NCBI GenBank assembly: GCA_900764755.1
Contig: CAAFPE010000081.1
Location: 1 to 11,981 of the forward strand
From: an uncultured Oscillospiraceae bacterium
GTDB taxonomy: Bacteria > Bacillota > Clostridia > Oscillospirales > Oscillospiraceae
Length of the DNA stretch: 11,981 nucleotides
Reading direction: 5' to 3'
Below the pieces are notes generated by a model. The model worked only from the letters and a program-made list of their open reading frames with translations. It was not told where the DNA came from and searched no databases. Position 1 is the first letter of the stretch; every line of letters begins with the position of its first letter. The position numbers were made by a program, and so were the translations under genes. This document shows, piece after piece, positions 1-6,827 of the stretch.

Positions 1-3
1 GAT

Positions 4-27
4 CCGTCTGCCGCCGGGCGGGTTTTT
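4..27 (+). terminator. probable 3' part of an upstream terminator, cut by the window edge
   Basis: The window opens with CCGTCTGCCGCCGGGCGGG followed by five T residues (23-27). Within the window CCGTC (4-8) can pair with GGCGG (17-21) using one G-U pair. More likely the true 5' arm lies before base 1, because bases 1-18 read like the right half of a GC-rich palindrome centred near GATC. It would end transcription of a gene to the left that is not visible here. The missing left arm is inference. Confidence 0.45.
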
Positions 28-71
28 CCCGGAAAGAGTGAAAAAGGAGGGGGACAGCCCCGGTTTTCCTC

Positions 72-100
72 TTGACATTCAGGGGAAAAACGGATAAGAT
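72..100 (+). promoter_or_regulatory. sigma-A promoter of the T-box/ileS unit
   Basis: A perfect -35 box TTGACA (72-77) is followed after exactly 17 bases by a -10 box TAAGAT (95-100). Transcription should begin near 107, just upstream of the T-box Stem I. The near-consensus boxes suggest strong constitutive initiation, with control left to the T-box attenuator downstream. Confidence 0.85.
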
Positions 101-106
101 ATTGGG

Positions 107-370
107 CAAACAGGGTCATAATGCGCAGAACAGGACGAGTACCCGCCTCTGAGACGCACAGAGAGCCGCCGTTTGGTGCAAGGCGGACGGGAGGAGGCGG
201 AGAAGATCACCTTGGAGCAGGGGGGCTGAATTTGAGTAAGCCCCTCCGGACGCCCCCGTTATTGGGCAGCATTTGAGTGGCTGGGATGGGATGCCCTTCC
301 GGCAAGAAGAGTGGTACCGCAGAGGTTTGTTCGCCTTTGTCTCTTTGAGAGACAAGGGCGTTTTTGTTTG
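107..370 (+). promoter_or_regulatory. isoleucine-specific T-box leader
   Basis: This is a tRNA-sensing riboswitch controlling the zinc-ribbon gene and ileS. In Stem I, CCGCCTC (143-149) pairs with GAGGCGG (194-200) above the specifier loop. That loop carries the AGTA motif (138-141) on one side and the specifier ATC (Ile, 206-208, followed by a purine) on the other. A distal hairpin forms from CCGCC 166-170 and GGCGG 182-186. The conserved T-box GTGGTACCGC is at 311-320. The antiterminator can be drawn: AAGAG (307-311) with CTCTT (341-345), then bulge TGGTACC (312-318), then GCAGA (319-323) with TTTGT (336-340). The bulge TGGT is complementary to ACCA, the expected uncharged tRNA-Ile 3' end. 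The same 336-345 strand is taken by the terminator when tRNA-Ile is charged. Leader start is inferred from the promoter. Confidence 0.95.
332..370 (+). terminator. T-box attenuator terminator
   Basis: The stem runs from 332-344 (CGCCTTTGTCTCT) to 348-360 (AGAGACAAGGGCG): 13 base pairs with one G-U and a three-base loop TTG. It is followed by TTTTTGTTTG (361-370). The 5' arm (336-345) also forms the antiterminator, so the two folds exclude each other. It should stop transcription before the zinc-ribbon gene and ileS when isoleucyl-tRNA is charged. Confidence 0.93.
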
Positions 371-390
371 TGTAGAGAGGAGTGGCCTTG

Positions 391-651
391 ATGAACTGCC
401 CCAAGTGCGGCCTTCTTATGGAGGAGGGGACCATGCACACACAAAAATATCCCTTCTGGACCCAGCAGGAATTGCGGTTTTTCCGCAGGCCCACGGATGT
501 GGTGGAACTGGGCCCCCCGGGTGATGACACCACCAGTATGTTCACGCGGGACCCGTTTCCGGAATTTCCCCACACTATGCTCTGCCGGGCGTGCGGCCTG
601 GTCACATTTCCATGTAATCTGATCGAAAAGTCTAAAAAAGACCCAAAATAG
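391..651 (+). CDS. small two-CxxC zinc-ribbon protein of unknown function (DUF6487-like)
   Basis: Encodes an 86-residue soluble protein with an N-terminal CPKC (C3, C6) and a C-terminal CRACG (C65, C68). Four cysteines in two CxxC pairs should bind one zinc ion. The layout, with MNCPKCG at the start, an aromatic PFW near residue 22 and a closing C-x-x-C-G, resembles the small DUF6487/PF20097-type proteins of Firmicutes. That match is from memory and has no assigned activity. I chose ATG 391 over GTG 382 because GAGGAG (377-382) lies eight bases before ATG 391 and overlaps GTG 382. The gene sits between the T-box terminator and ileS, so it is under isoleucine-tRNA control. Its TAG stop (649-651) overlaps the ileS ribosome binding site, suggesting translational coupling. 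Whether it helps the synthetase is unknown. Confidence 0.75.
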   Translation: MNCPKCGLLMEEGTMHTQKYPFWTQQELRFFRRPTDVVELGPPGDDTTSMFTRDPFPEFPHTMLCRACGLVTFPCNLIEKSKKDPK

Positions 652-665
652 GAGGAAGCAAACCC

Positions 666-3467
666 ATGGACTACAACAAGACCATCAATCTTCCCAAGAC
701 TGAATTCCCCATGCGGGCCGGTCTGCCCAAACGGGAGCCGGAGATGCTCCAGCGCTGGAATGACATGGACCTGTACAACGAACTGCTGAAGAAAAACGAG
801 GGTAAGCCCCGCTTCTCCCTCCACGACGGTCCTCCCTTCTCCAATGGAAACCTGCACATGGGCCATGCCCTGAACAAGTCCATCAAGGACTTCATCACCC
901 GCACCGCCGCTATGCGGGGGTACTACACCCCCTATATCCCCGGCTGGGACAACCACGGTATGCCCATCGAGTCGGCCATCATCAAGCAGAACAAGCTCAA
1001 CCACAAGCAGATGTCTGTGGCGGAGTTCCGTTCTGCCTGCCACGACTTTGCTCAGCACTACATCGATGTGCAGATGGAGGGTTTCAAGCGCCTGGGCGTC
1101 ATTGGCGACTGGGAGCACCCCTATAAGACCATGGATCCCGGCTTTGAGGCGGAGGAGGTCAAGGTCTTTGGGGCCATGTACAAGAAGGGCTATATCTACA
1201 AGGGGCTCAAGCCCGTGTACTGGTGCCCCCATGATGAGACCGCCCTGGCTGAGGCGGAGATCGAGTATCAGGACGACCCCTGCACCACTGTCTATGTGAA
1301 ATTCCCCATGAAGGACGACCAGGGCAAGCTGGGCCATCTGGACCACAGTAAGCTGTTCTTCGTGATCTGGACCACCACCATCTGGACCCTGCCCGGCAAC
1401 CTGGCCATTGCCCTCCACCCCGACGAGAGCTATGCCCTGGTGAAGGCCTCCAATGGCGAGACCTATATCATGGCGGAGGCTCTGGTGGAAAAGGTGATGA
1501 AGGTGGGCGGCTTTGACTCCTATGAGATCGTGGAGACCCACCCGGGTTCCTTCTTTGAAAATATGCTGGCCCAGCACCCCTTCCTGGACAAGACCAGCCG
1601 CCTGCTGCTGGCCGACTACGTCACCATGGATTCCGGCACCGGCTGCGTCCACACCGCCCCTGGCTTCGGCGCGGACGACTATCAGACCTGCCGCCGGTAC
1701 GGCATGGAGATGGTGGTCCCTGTGGACGACCAGGGCCGCCACACCGACTACGCCGGCAAGTACGCCGGGATGAAAACGGAGGCGTCCAACCCCGTCATCC
1801 TGGCCGACATGAAGGAGAGCGGCGCCCTCTTTGCCAGCGAGGACATCGTCCACAGCTACCCCCACTGCTGGCGCTGTAAGAAGCCCATTATCTTCCGGGC
1901 CACTCCCCAGTGGTTCTGCTCTGTGGAGTCCTTCAAGGATGAGGCCTGTGAGGCCTGTGATCAGGTGCGCTGGGTCCCAGGCTGGGGCATCGACCGGATG
2001 AAGTCCATGATCCGGGAGCGCAATGACTGGTGCATCAGCCGCCAGCGCCGGTGGGGCCTGCCCATCCCGGTGTTCTACTGCGCCGACTGCGGCAAGCCCA
2101 TCGTCACCGACGAGACCATCGAGGCGGTGAGCAAGCTCTTTGGCGAGAAGGGCTCCAATGCCTGGTATGAGATGGAGGCCAAGGACATCCTGCCCCAGGG
2201 CTTCACCTGCCCCCACTGTGAGAAGAACAGCGGCTTTACCAAGGAGGAGGACACCCTGGACGGCTGGTTTGACTCCGGCTCCACCCATTTTGCCTCCATG
2301 CAGAAGGACCAGGGCTTCTGGCCCGCCACCGTGTATATGGAGGGCCTGGACCAGTACCGCGGCTGGTTCCAGTCCAGCCTGCTCACTGCTGTGGGCGCGC
2401 TGGGCAAGGGTGCGCCCTTCCAGGAGTGCGTCACCCACGGCTGGACCGTGGACGGCGAGGGCAAGGCCATGCACAAGTCCCTGGGCAACGGTGTGGATCC
2501 CGCGGAGATCTTCCAGAAGTACGGTGCGGATATGATCCGCCTGTGGGCTGGATCTGCTGACTACCATGTGGATGTGCGCTGCTCCGACAAGATCTTCAAG
2601 CAGCTCAGCCAGAACTATCTGAAGTTCCGCAACACTGCCCGGTACTGCCTGGGCAACCTGGCTGGCTTTCATCCTGATGAGTTGGTTAAGCCGGAGGAGA
2701 TGCTGGAACTGGACCGCTGGGCGGTGACCAAGCTCAACGAGTTGATTGAGAAGTGCTTCTCCGCCTATGACAACTATGAGTTCCATGTGGTCTCCCACGC
2801 TATCAATGATTTTTGTGTGGTGGAGCTGTCCTCCTTCTATCTGGACATCATCAAGGACCGGCTGTACTGTGAGGAGACCGACGGCCTGGAGCGCCGCTCC
2901 GCCCAGACCGCCCTGTGGCTCATCCTGGACACCATGACCAAGCTGTTTGCCCCCATCCTGGCCTTCACCTGTGACGAGATCTGGCAGGCTATGCCCCACC
3001 GTGGGGAGGAGGACGGCCGCAACGTAATCCTCAATGAGATGAATCAGCCCTTTGCCGACTATGCCCTCAGCCCGGCGGAGATGGAGAAGTGGGCCCTGGT
3101 GGAGGACCTGCGGGACGACGTGAACGTGGTGCTGGAGAACGCCCGGAACGAGAAGAAGATCGGCAAGGCCCTGGAGGCCCATGTGGTCCTCTATCCCCAG
3201 GGCGACGAGGGGAAGCAGGCAATGGAGAAGCTGTCCGGCTTTACCACCGACCAGCTGGCTGACCTGTTCATCGTCTCCGACGTGGAGATTGCCCAGGGCA
3301 CCGGTGCTGCCGGCGTCAAGGTCCCCGGCATCCAGGCCGCAGTGTCTGAAGCTAAGGGCGAGAAGTGTGAGCGCTGCTGGAAGCACCACATTAAAGTGGG
3401 TGCTGACAAGGAGCATCCCACGCTGTGTCCCCGCTGTGCCAGAGTGATCCGCACCATCGAACTGTAA
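666..3467 (+). CDS. ileS: isoleucyl-tRNA synthetase (class I)
   Basis: Charges tRNA-Ile with isoleucine in the cytoplasm, using ATP, and edits mischarged valine. The 933 residues match the usual bacterial length. The HIGH motif is HMGH (64-67). The CP1 editing domain shows the threonine-rich WTTTIWTLPGN stretch (starting about 234) and HTAPGFGADDY (329-339) with the editing aspartate. The WCISRQRRWG block is at 455-464. A zinc knuckle in the catalytic insert has C472/C475 and C515/C518. The KMSKS loop appears as KAMHKS (600-605), with Ala and His at two usual positions but the second Lys-Ser kept. The anticodon-binding domain follows, and the C-terminal zinc finger has C901, C904, C921 and C924. 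AGGAGG (650-655) precedes ATG 666 by ten bases. It is the last gene of the T-box unit and is followed by a hairpin terminator. The zinc-finger tail and motif layout fit the common bacterial type. Confidence 0.98.
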   Translation: MDYNKTINLPKTEFPMRAGLPKREPEMLQRWNDMDLYNELLKKNEGKPRFSLHDGPPFSNGNLHMGHALNKSIKDFITRTAAMRGYYTPYIPGWDNHGMPIESAIIKQNKLNHKQMSVAEFRSACHDFAQHYIDVQMEGFKRLGVIGDWEHPYKTMDPGFEAEEVKVFGAMYKKGYIYKGLKPVYWCPHDETALAEAEIEYQDDPCTTVYVKFPMKDDQGKLGHLDHSKLFFVIWTTTIWTLPGNLAIALHPDESYALVKASNGETYIMAEALVEKVMKVGGFDSYEIVETHPGSFFENMLAQHPFLDKTSRLLLADYVTMDSGTGCVHTAPGFGADDYQTCRRYGMEMVVPVDDQGRHTDYAGKYAGMKTEASNPVILADMKESGALFASEDIVHSYPHCWRCKKPIIFRATPQWFCSVESFKDEACEACDQVRWVPGWGIDRMKSMIRERNDWCISRQRRWGLPIPVFYCADCGKPIVTDETIEAVSKLFGEKGSNAWYEMEAKDILPQGFTCPHCEKNSGFTKEEDTLDGWFDSGSTHFASMQKDQGFWPATVYMEGLDQYRGWFQSSLLTAVGALGKGAPFQECVTHGWTVDGEGKAMHKSLGNGVDPAEIFQKYGADMIRLWAGSADYHVDVRCSDKIFKQLSQNYLKFRNTARYCLGNLAGFHPDELVKPEEMLELDRWAVTKLNELIEKCFSAYDNYEFHVVSHAINDFCVVELSSFYLDIIKDRLYCEETDGLERRSAQTALWLILDTMTKLFAPILAFTCDEIWQAMPHRGEEDGRNVILNEMNQPFADYALSPAEMEKWALVEDLRDDVNVVLENARNEKKIGKALEAHVVLYPQGDEGKQAMEKLSGFTTDQLADLFIVSDVEIAQGTGAAGVKVPGIQAAVSEAKGEKCERCWKHHIKVGADKEHPTLCPRCARVIRTIEL

Positions 3468-3480
3468 AATAAGCAGGTCA

Positions 3481-3520
3481 AAGCAGGCCGGAGCCCGCCG
3501 AGCTCCGGCCTGCTTCCTTC
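3481..3520 (+). terminator. terminator after ileS
   Basis: A perfect 14-bp stem pairs 3481-3494 (AAGCAGGCCGGAGC) with 3502-3515 (GCTCCGGCCTGCTT), with a seven-base loop. The T tract is poor (TTCCTTC), but the stem is very stable. It begins 13 bases after the ileS stop. Confidence 0.85.
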
Positions 3521-3529
3521 AAAATGTGG

Positions 3530-3558
3530 TTGCGTGGGAACAAATTCAATGTTAGAAT
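3530..3558 (+). promoter_or_regulatory. promoter of the rpiR-type regulator
   Basis: TTGCGT (3530-3535) and TAGAAT (3553-3558) are separated by 17 bases. The region lies between the ileS terminator and the regulator start, with transcription expected near 3565, giving a leader of about 70 bases. This indicates that the regulator is transcribed separately from ileS. Confidence 0.65.
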
Positions 3559-3635
3559 GGATTGTAAGAGGATGAAATGCCCCGCTTTTGTCCCTATTAT
3601 CCGGGGCAGGACGTCAGAATAGGAGATTTTTGCGT

Positions 3636-4490
3636 ATGGAGAATGAAAGCTGCCTCAACAGGATCATTGCCAAAAGCGAGAGCCAGAACGCCACTGGGAC
3701 CGAGCGGAAGATCGCCCTCTATATCAGAGAGAACCTGGAAAAAGTCCTGCACTGCAATCTGCTGGAACTGGCGGAGCAGATCGGAGTCAGCGACGCTTCC
3801 ATGGTCCGCTTCTGCAAGAGCCTGGGCTACAAGGGATTTCAGGAGTTCAAGATACGGGTGGCCATGGAGGCTATCCCCTCAGAGCAGCAGTACAACCCGA
3901 AGCTTCAGAAGGACGACAAGCCGGAGCAGATCTGCCATAAAATCTTCGCCACAGAGATCGCCGCGCTCCAGCGCACGGTCCAGGCCCTGGACATGGAGAA
4001 CATCAAGCGGGTGGCGGAGATCCTGGGAAAGGCGCCCCGGATCGTCTTTGCGGGTACTGGGGGCAGTCTCATTGTGGCCAAGGACGCCCACCACAAGTTC
4101 CTAAAGATTGGGGTCCATGTCTGTGCGGTGGAGGATAAGGACATCCAGCTGATGGAGGCATCCCTGCTGCAGCCGGGGGACGTGCTGTTTGCTGTGTCCC
4201 ACTCGGGAAACAATCTCCATGTGCTCCGGGCGGCCGAAGTGGGGAAATCCTGTAGGGCCACAGTGGTGGGGCTGACCTCGGAGGGGAAGAACCGCCTGTC
4301 CAAGATCGCCGACTACATCATCACCACCATCAGCGAGGAGACCATCTTCCGGTCGGAATCCGCCAGCACGCGCTTGGCTCAGCTGGCGGTGATGGACAGC
4401 CTGATCGCCATTGTGGCATTCCAGGATTACGACAAGTCCTTTCAGGCGATCTACAAGACCCGGGCCTCCACCTCGGACAACAAGGTCTGA
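3636..4490 (+). CDS. RpiR/MurR-family transcriptional regulator (HTH + SIS)
   Basis: Encodes 284 residues, the usual length for this family. Residues 1-77 form the HTH_6 DNA-binding domain. The helix-turn-helix is about 41-66, including LLELAEQIGVSDASMVRFCK and the typical LGYKGFQEFK that follows. Residues about 135-265 form a SIS sugar-phosphate-binding domain with GTGGS (140-144) and SHSGNN (188-193), the loops that bind the phosphorylated ligand. The reading frame stays open upstream to TTG 3588, but AGGAG (3621-3625) lies ten bases before ATG 3636 and the family begins here, so I use ATG 3636. TTG 3630 is a less likely start. It has its own promoter and terminator and sits directly before the dehydrogenase/aldolase/kinase/TRAP operon. 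It very likely controls that operon, with a ketose or polyol phosphate as effector. Repressor action is inferred from the inverted repeat over the operon's -35 box. Confidence 0.93.
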   Translation: MENESCLNRIIAKSESQNATGTERKIALYIRENLEKVLHCNLLELAEQIGVSDASMVRFCKSLGYKGFQEFKIRVAMEAIPSEQQYNPKLQKDDKPEQICHKIFATEIAALQRTVQALDMENIKRVAEILGKAPRIVFAGTGGSLIVAKDAHHKFLKIGVHVCAVEDKDIQLMEASLLQPGDVLFAVSHSGNNLHVLRAAEVGKSCRATVVGLTSEGKNRLSKIADYIITTISEETIFRSESASTRLAQLAVMDSLIAIVAFQDYDKSFQAIYKTRASTSDNKV

Positions 4491-4519
4491 CGGCGGGGAA
4501 CAACGGAACAGTTCAGACG

Positions 4520-4546
4520 GAGATACGGAAGGGTATCTCACTTTTT
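4520..4546 (+). terminator. terminator after the rpiR-type gene
   Basis: GAGATAC (4520-4526) pairs with GTATCTC (4533-4539) around a six-base loop GGAAGG. TTTTT (4542-4546) follows one base pair later. It starts 30 bases after the regulator stop and separates the regulator from the catabolic operon. Confidence 0.88.
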
Positions 4547-4589
4547 GATTGCGGAGTGTAGAAAAACTACTACAAAGCCAACTGCTAAA

Positions 4590-4642
4590 ATGAAAGTTGA
4601 AGTCGGTTTTCCTATGATATTTCGCTGAAGTTGGCGTTTCGC
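4590..4642 (+). repeat. imperfect direct repeat in the AT-rich region upstream of the operon promoter
   Basis: Two similar stretches, TTGAAGTCGGTTTTC (4597-4611) and CTGAAGTTGGCGTTTC (4625-4640), share TGAAGTYGG and TTTC and begin 28 bases apart. Each has a loose GAA...TTC dyad that recalls the operator-like repeat at 4686. The stretch 4547-4680 holds no gene I can support and is more AT-rich than the flanking coding regions, as expected for a regulatory region. Function as extra regulator sites is a guess. Confidence 0.35.
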
Positions 4643-4685
4643 ACAAAAAATAACGGCATTTTTTCGACAATGATACAAAGTTTAT

Positions 4686-4699
4686 TTTCAATCTTGAAA
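4686..4699 (+). promoter_or_regulatory. candidate RpiR operator overlapping the -35 box
   Basis: TTTCAA (4686-4691), TC, TTGAAA (4694-4699) is a perfect 6-2-6 inverted repeat. Its right half is the -35 hexamer, so a bound protein would block RNA polymerase. TGAAA/TTTCA half-sites are known for several Firmicute RpiR-type regulators. Pairing this site with the adjacent regulator is inference. Confidence 0.55.
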
Positions 4700-4722
4700 T
4701 TTTACTTCGCAAGTGCTACGAT
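4694..4722 (+). promoter_or_regulatory. sigma-A promoter of the dehydrogenase-aldolase-kinase-TRAP operon
   Basis: TTGAAA (4694-4699) and TACGAT (4717-4722) with a 17-base spacer give a good sigma-A promoter. Transcription would start near 4729, leaving a leader of about 80 bases before the dehydrogenase start. It is the only convincing promoter I see for the six genes that follow. Confidence 0.8.
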
Positions 4723-4809
4723 ACGTTCAGAGAGTAAATCCTCCACAGTCCAATGGCACAGAATACGGAGGAAGCTGTCAGACCATGTAAAAGGAAGAAG
4801 GAAATTTTC

Positions 4810-5847
4810 ATGAGAGCAGTTGTTCTGTCTGGTCCCAATCAGTTCGCTCCAGCGGAGATCGAAAAGCCCCAGATCGGCCCTGATGAGATCCTGCTGGAAA
4901 TGAAGGCTGCCGCCATCTGCGGCACAGATATGCGGATCCTCACCGGGAAAAAGACCAAGGGAGTCCGCTACCCCTCTGTCATCGGCCACGAGTTCTGCGG
5001 CGTTATCGCCGAGGTGGGCGCTGACGTGAAGGGATATGAGGTGGGCGAGAAGGTCGCCGTGGCCAACGTCATCCCCTGTCACCACTGCAGCAGCTGCCTG
5101 CGGGGCCGTACCAATGCCTGCCTGGACCGCAAGGCAATCGGCTATGAGTTCGACGGCGGCTTCGAGGAGTACATCCGCATCCCTGCCATCTGCATCGAGA
5201 ACGGGAATGTGGTCAAGCTGCCCGAGCACGTGTCCTATCAGGCCGGCGCGCTGATCGAGCCTCTGTCCTGCTGCATCCGCGGCCTGAAGAACGCTGGCAC
5301 CGGCTTCAACGATGATGTGCTCATCGTGGGCGCAGGCCCCATCGGCCTGTTCCACCTGCAGCTGTCCAAGATCGCCGGCGCCCGCAAGGTCATCGTCAGC
5401 GAGCCCAACGAGCAGCGCCGCAAGGTGGCCCTGGAGCTGGGTGCAGACCTGGTGGTGGATCCCACCAAGGAGGACCTGCCCGCCATCGTCAACCGTGAGA
5501 CCAACGGCCAGGGCATGGACGTCATCGTCATGGCCATCGGCGTGCCCGCCCTGGTGAACTCCACCTTGAAGCTGTGCAAGCGCGGCGGCACGGTGAACCT
5601 GTTCGCCGGCTTTGCCGGAACAGGTGAGTCCACCATCGAGGTCAACACCATCCACTACAACGAGATCAACGTCAACGGCAGCACCGCCTACAAGCTGGAG
5701 GACTATCTGGCTGCCGCCGAGATGATCAAGAGCGGCAAGATCGACGCCGACAAGATCGTCACCCACCGCTTCAAGATCGAGGACTTCCAGAAGGCCTACG
5801 ACGTGTGTGTCGCCGGCACCGGCCTGAAGGTCATCATCGAGCCGTAA
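4810..5847 (+). CDS. zinc-dependent medium-chain alcohol/polyol dehydrogenase
   Basis: Encodes 345 residues of the sorbitol/threonine dehydrogenase branch of the MDR superfamily. It most likely oxidises a secondary hydroxyl of a polyol or sugar-like substrate to a ketone with NAD+. The GroES-like catalytic domain carries catalytic-zinc ligands C37, H60-E61 and E150, and structural-zinc cysteines C90, C93, C96 and C104. The Rossmann domain has VGAGPIGL (173-180) and an acidic E198 at the end of the second strand (VSEPN), which favours NAD over NADP. I use ATG 4810 because AGAAGGA (4796-4802) precedes it and MRAVVL is the typical family N-terminus. The in-frame ATG 4753 lies close to the transcription start and lacks a ribosome binding site. 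It is the first gene of the operon, 76 bases before the aldolase. Next to an FGGY kinase and an aldolase, it probably makes the ketose that the kinase uses. The exact substrate cannot be read from the sequence. Confidence 0.92.
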   Translation: MRAVVLSGPNQFAPAEIEKPQIGPDEILLEMKAAAICGTDMRILTGKKTKGVRYPSVIGHEFCGVIAEVGADVKGYEVGEKVAVANVIPCHHCSSCLRGRTNACLDRKAIGYEFDGGFEEYIRIPAICIENGNVVKLPEHVSYQAGALIEPLSCCIRGLKNAGTGFNDDVLIVGAGPIGLFHLQLSKIAGARKVIVSEPNEQRRKVALELGADLVVDPTKEDLPAIVNRETNGQGMDVIVMAIGVPALVNSTLKLCKRGGTVNLFAGFAGTGESTIEVNTIHYNEINVNGSTAYKLEDYLAAAEMIKSGKIDADKIVTHRFKIEDFQKAYDVCVAGTGLKVIIEP

Positions 5848-5923
5848 GACTCCACCGTGTGTGCGGCGAATCCCAAGTTTCCATGACAAGCTGAATGATC
5901 CGTTATGAAAGGAAGTATTTCAA

Positions 5924-6793
5924 ATGAGCAATATCGGCCTTGGTAAGAAAGTACGTATGTCCCGCATGGTCAACCCTGTGAGCAACAAGATGATGGCCAT
6001 TACTGTGGACCACGCCATCTCCCGCGGCATTGCCCCCATGACCGGCCTGCACAGCATCCAGTCCACCATCGACAAGATCGTCGCCGGTAAGCCTGACGCC
6101 ATGACCGTCACCCCCGGCATCCTGAATCAGTGCTGGGATGCGGAGAAGAACCGCGACGTGGCCATCCTGTGCAAGATTTCCAATTACAGCCCCGTGGCTC
6201 CCACCCAGGACATCGTGTTCGGCAACGTGGATGAGGCCATTGCCCTGGGCGCGTCCGGCGTCTCCATGGGCGCCATGACCCTGGGCACCTACCAGGGCGT
6301 GCAGTTCGAGACCATCGGCCGCTTCGCCGCCGAGTGTATGCAGAAGGGTATGCCCCTGATCGGTCATGTGTACCCCAAGGGCGAGAGCGTCCCCGTTGAG
6401 GAGCGCACCTCCTGGGAGAACATCGCCTACTGCATCCGCTCCGCCTGCGAGATGGGCATGGACATCGTCAAGACCACCTACTGCGGCAACCCCGACGCCA
6501 TGGCGAAGGCTCTGTCCACCGTGCCCAGCGGCTTCCGTGTCGTGATCCAGGGCGGCGACGCTCCTGCCGGCCTTGACGACGAGGGCAAGCTGAACCACTT
6601 CCTGACCATCACCCGTGAGGCCATGGACTGCGGCGTGGGCGGCGTCACCATGGGCCGCTTTGTCTGGGATTACCCCGATGTGACCGCTCTGGTCGTGGCC
6701 CTGCGCTACCTGATCCACCACGGCTACTCCGTCAAGGAGACCAAGGAGCTGCTGGCTCAGCTGGAGCACGACAAGAACTACGACCAGTTCTAA
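5924..6793 (+). CDS. class I DhnA/LsrF-type aldolase
   Basis: Encodes 289 residues, a TIM-barrel Schiff-base aldolase of the DeoC/FbaB/LsrF/ADH-synthase group. These enzymes cleave or form C-C bonds of phosphorylated ketoses, commonly with dihydroxyacetone phosphate. The start GLGKKVRMSRMVNPVS is characteristic. D29 in VDHAISRG, Y150 in GHVYPKGE and K183 in DIVKTTYCGN line up with the Asp, Tyr and Schiff-base Lys of the archaeal family member MJ0400. Phosphate-binding glycines are seen in IQGGDAPAG (G210-G211) and GVTMGRF (G244-R245). The usual GRN is GRF here, so the pocket may differ. AAAGGAAG (about 5907-5914) lies before ATG 5924. Codon choice is strongly biased, suggesting high expression. 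Between the dehydrogenase and kinase it should split the ketose phosphate to triose units. It could be annotated as fructose-bisphosphate aldolase, but its context points to a peripheral pathway. Confidence 0.9.
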   Translation: MSNIGLGKKVRMSRMVNPVSNKMMAITVDHAISRGIAPMTGLHSIQSTIDKIVAGKPDAMTVTPGILNQCWDAEKNRDVAILCKISNYSPVAPTQDIVFGNVDEAIALGASGVSMGAMTLGTYQGVQFETIGRFAAECMQKGMPLIGHVYPKGESVPVEERTSWENIAYCIRSACEMGMDIVKTTYCGNPDAMAKALSTVPSGFRVVIQGGDAPAGLDDEGKLNHFLTITREAMDCGVGGVTMGRFVWDYPDVTALVVALRYLIHHGYSVKETKELLAQLEHDKNYDQF

Positions 6794-6827
6794 GCTCCCT
6801 TCACTATCAACTTAAGGAGGGATCACC

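Noticed and set aside
207..3416. Very long reverse-strand open frame opposite the T-box leader and ileS
   Set aside because: It is a GC-rich mirror frame of ileS, has Leu/Val/His/Gly-rich low-information sequence, spans the T-box, and lacks recognisable domains. ileS explains the DNA.
3540..3553. AACA...TGTT dyad within the regulator promoter as an autoregulatory site
   Set aside because: Only four pairs with a seven-base spacer, and it does not match the TTTCAA/TTGAAA site.
4645..4664. AAAAAAT...ATTTTTT hairpin as a terminator
   Set aside because: Only A-T pairs, with a real terminator already at 4520-4546; probably just AT-rich promoter upstream DNA.
4785..4790. ATG-TAA start-stop preceded by GGAGG in the operon leader
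   Set aside because: The spacing of 13 bases is long, and a two-codon element this short is easily random.
4753..4809. N-terminal extension of the dehydrogenase to ATG 4753
   Set aside because: No ribosome binding site at the required distance, the extra residues do not resemble the family, and ATG 4810 has a good site and a typical N-terminus.
4702..5889. Long reverse-strand frame opposite the dehydrogenase
   Set aside because: Antisense shadow of a clear medium-chain dehydrogenase. The composition is typical of codon-bias mirror frames.
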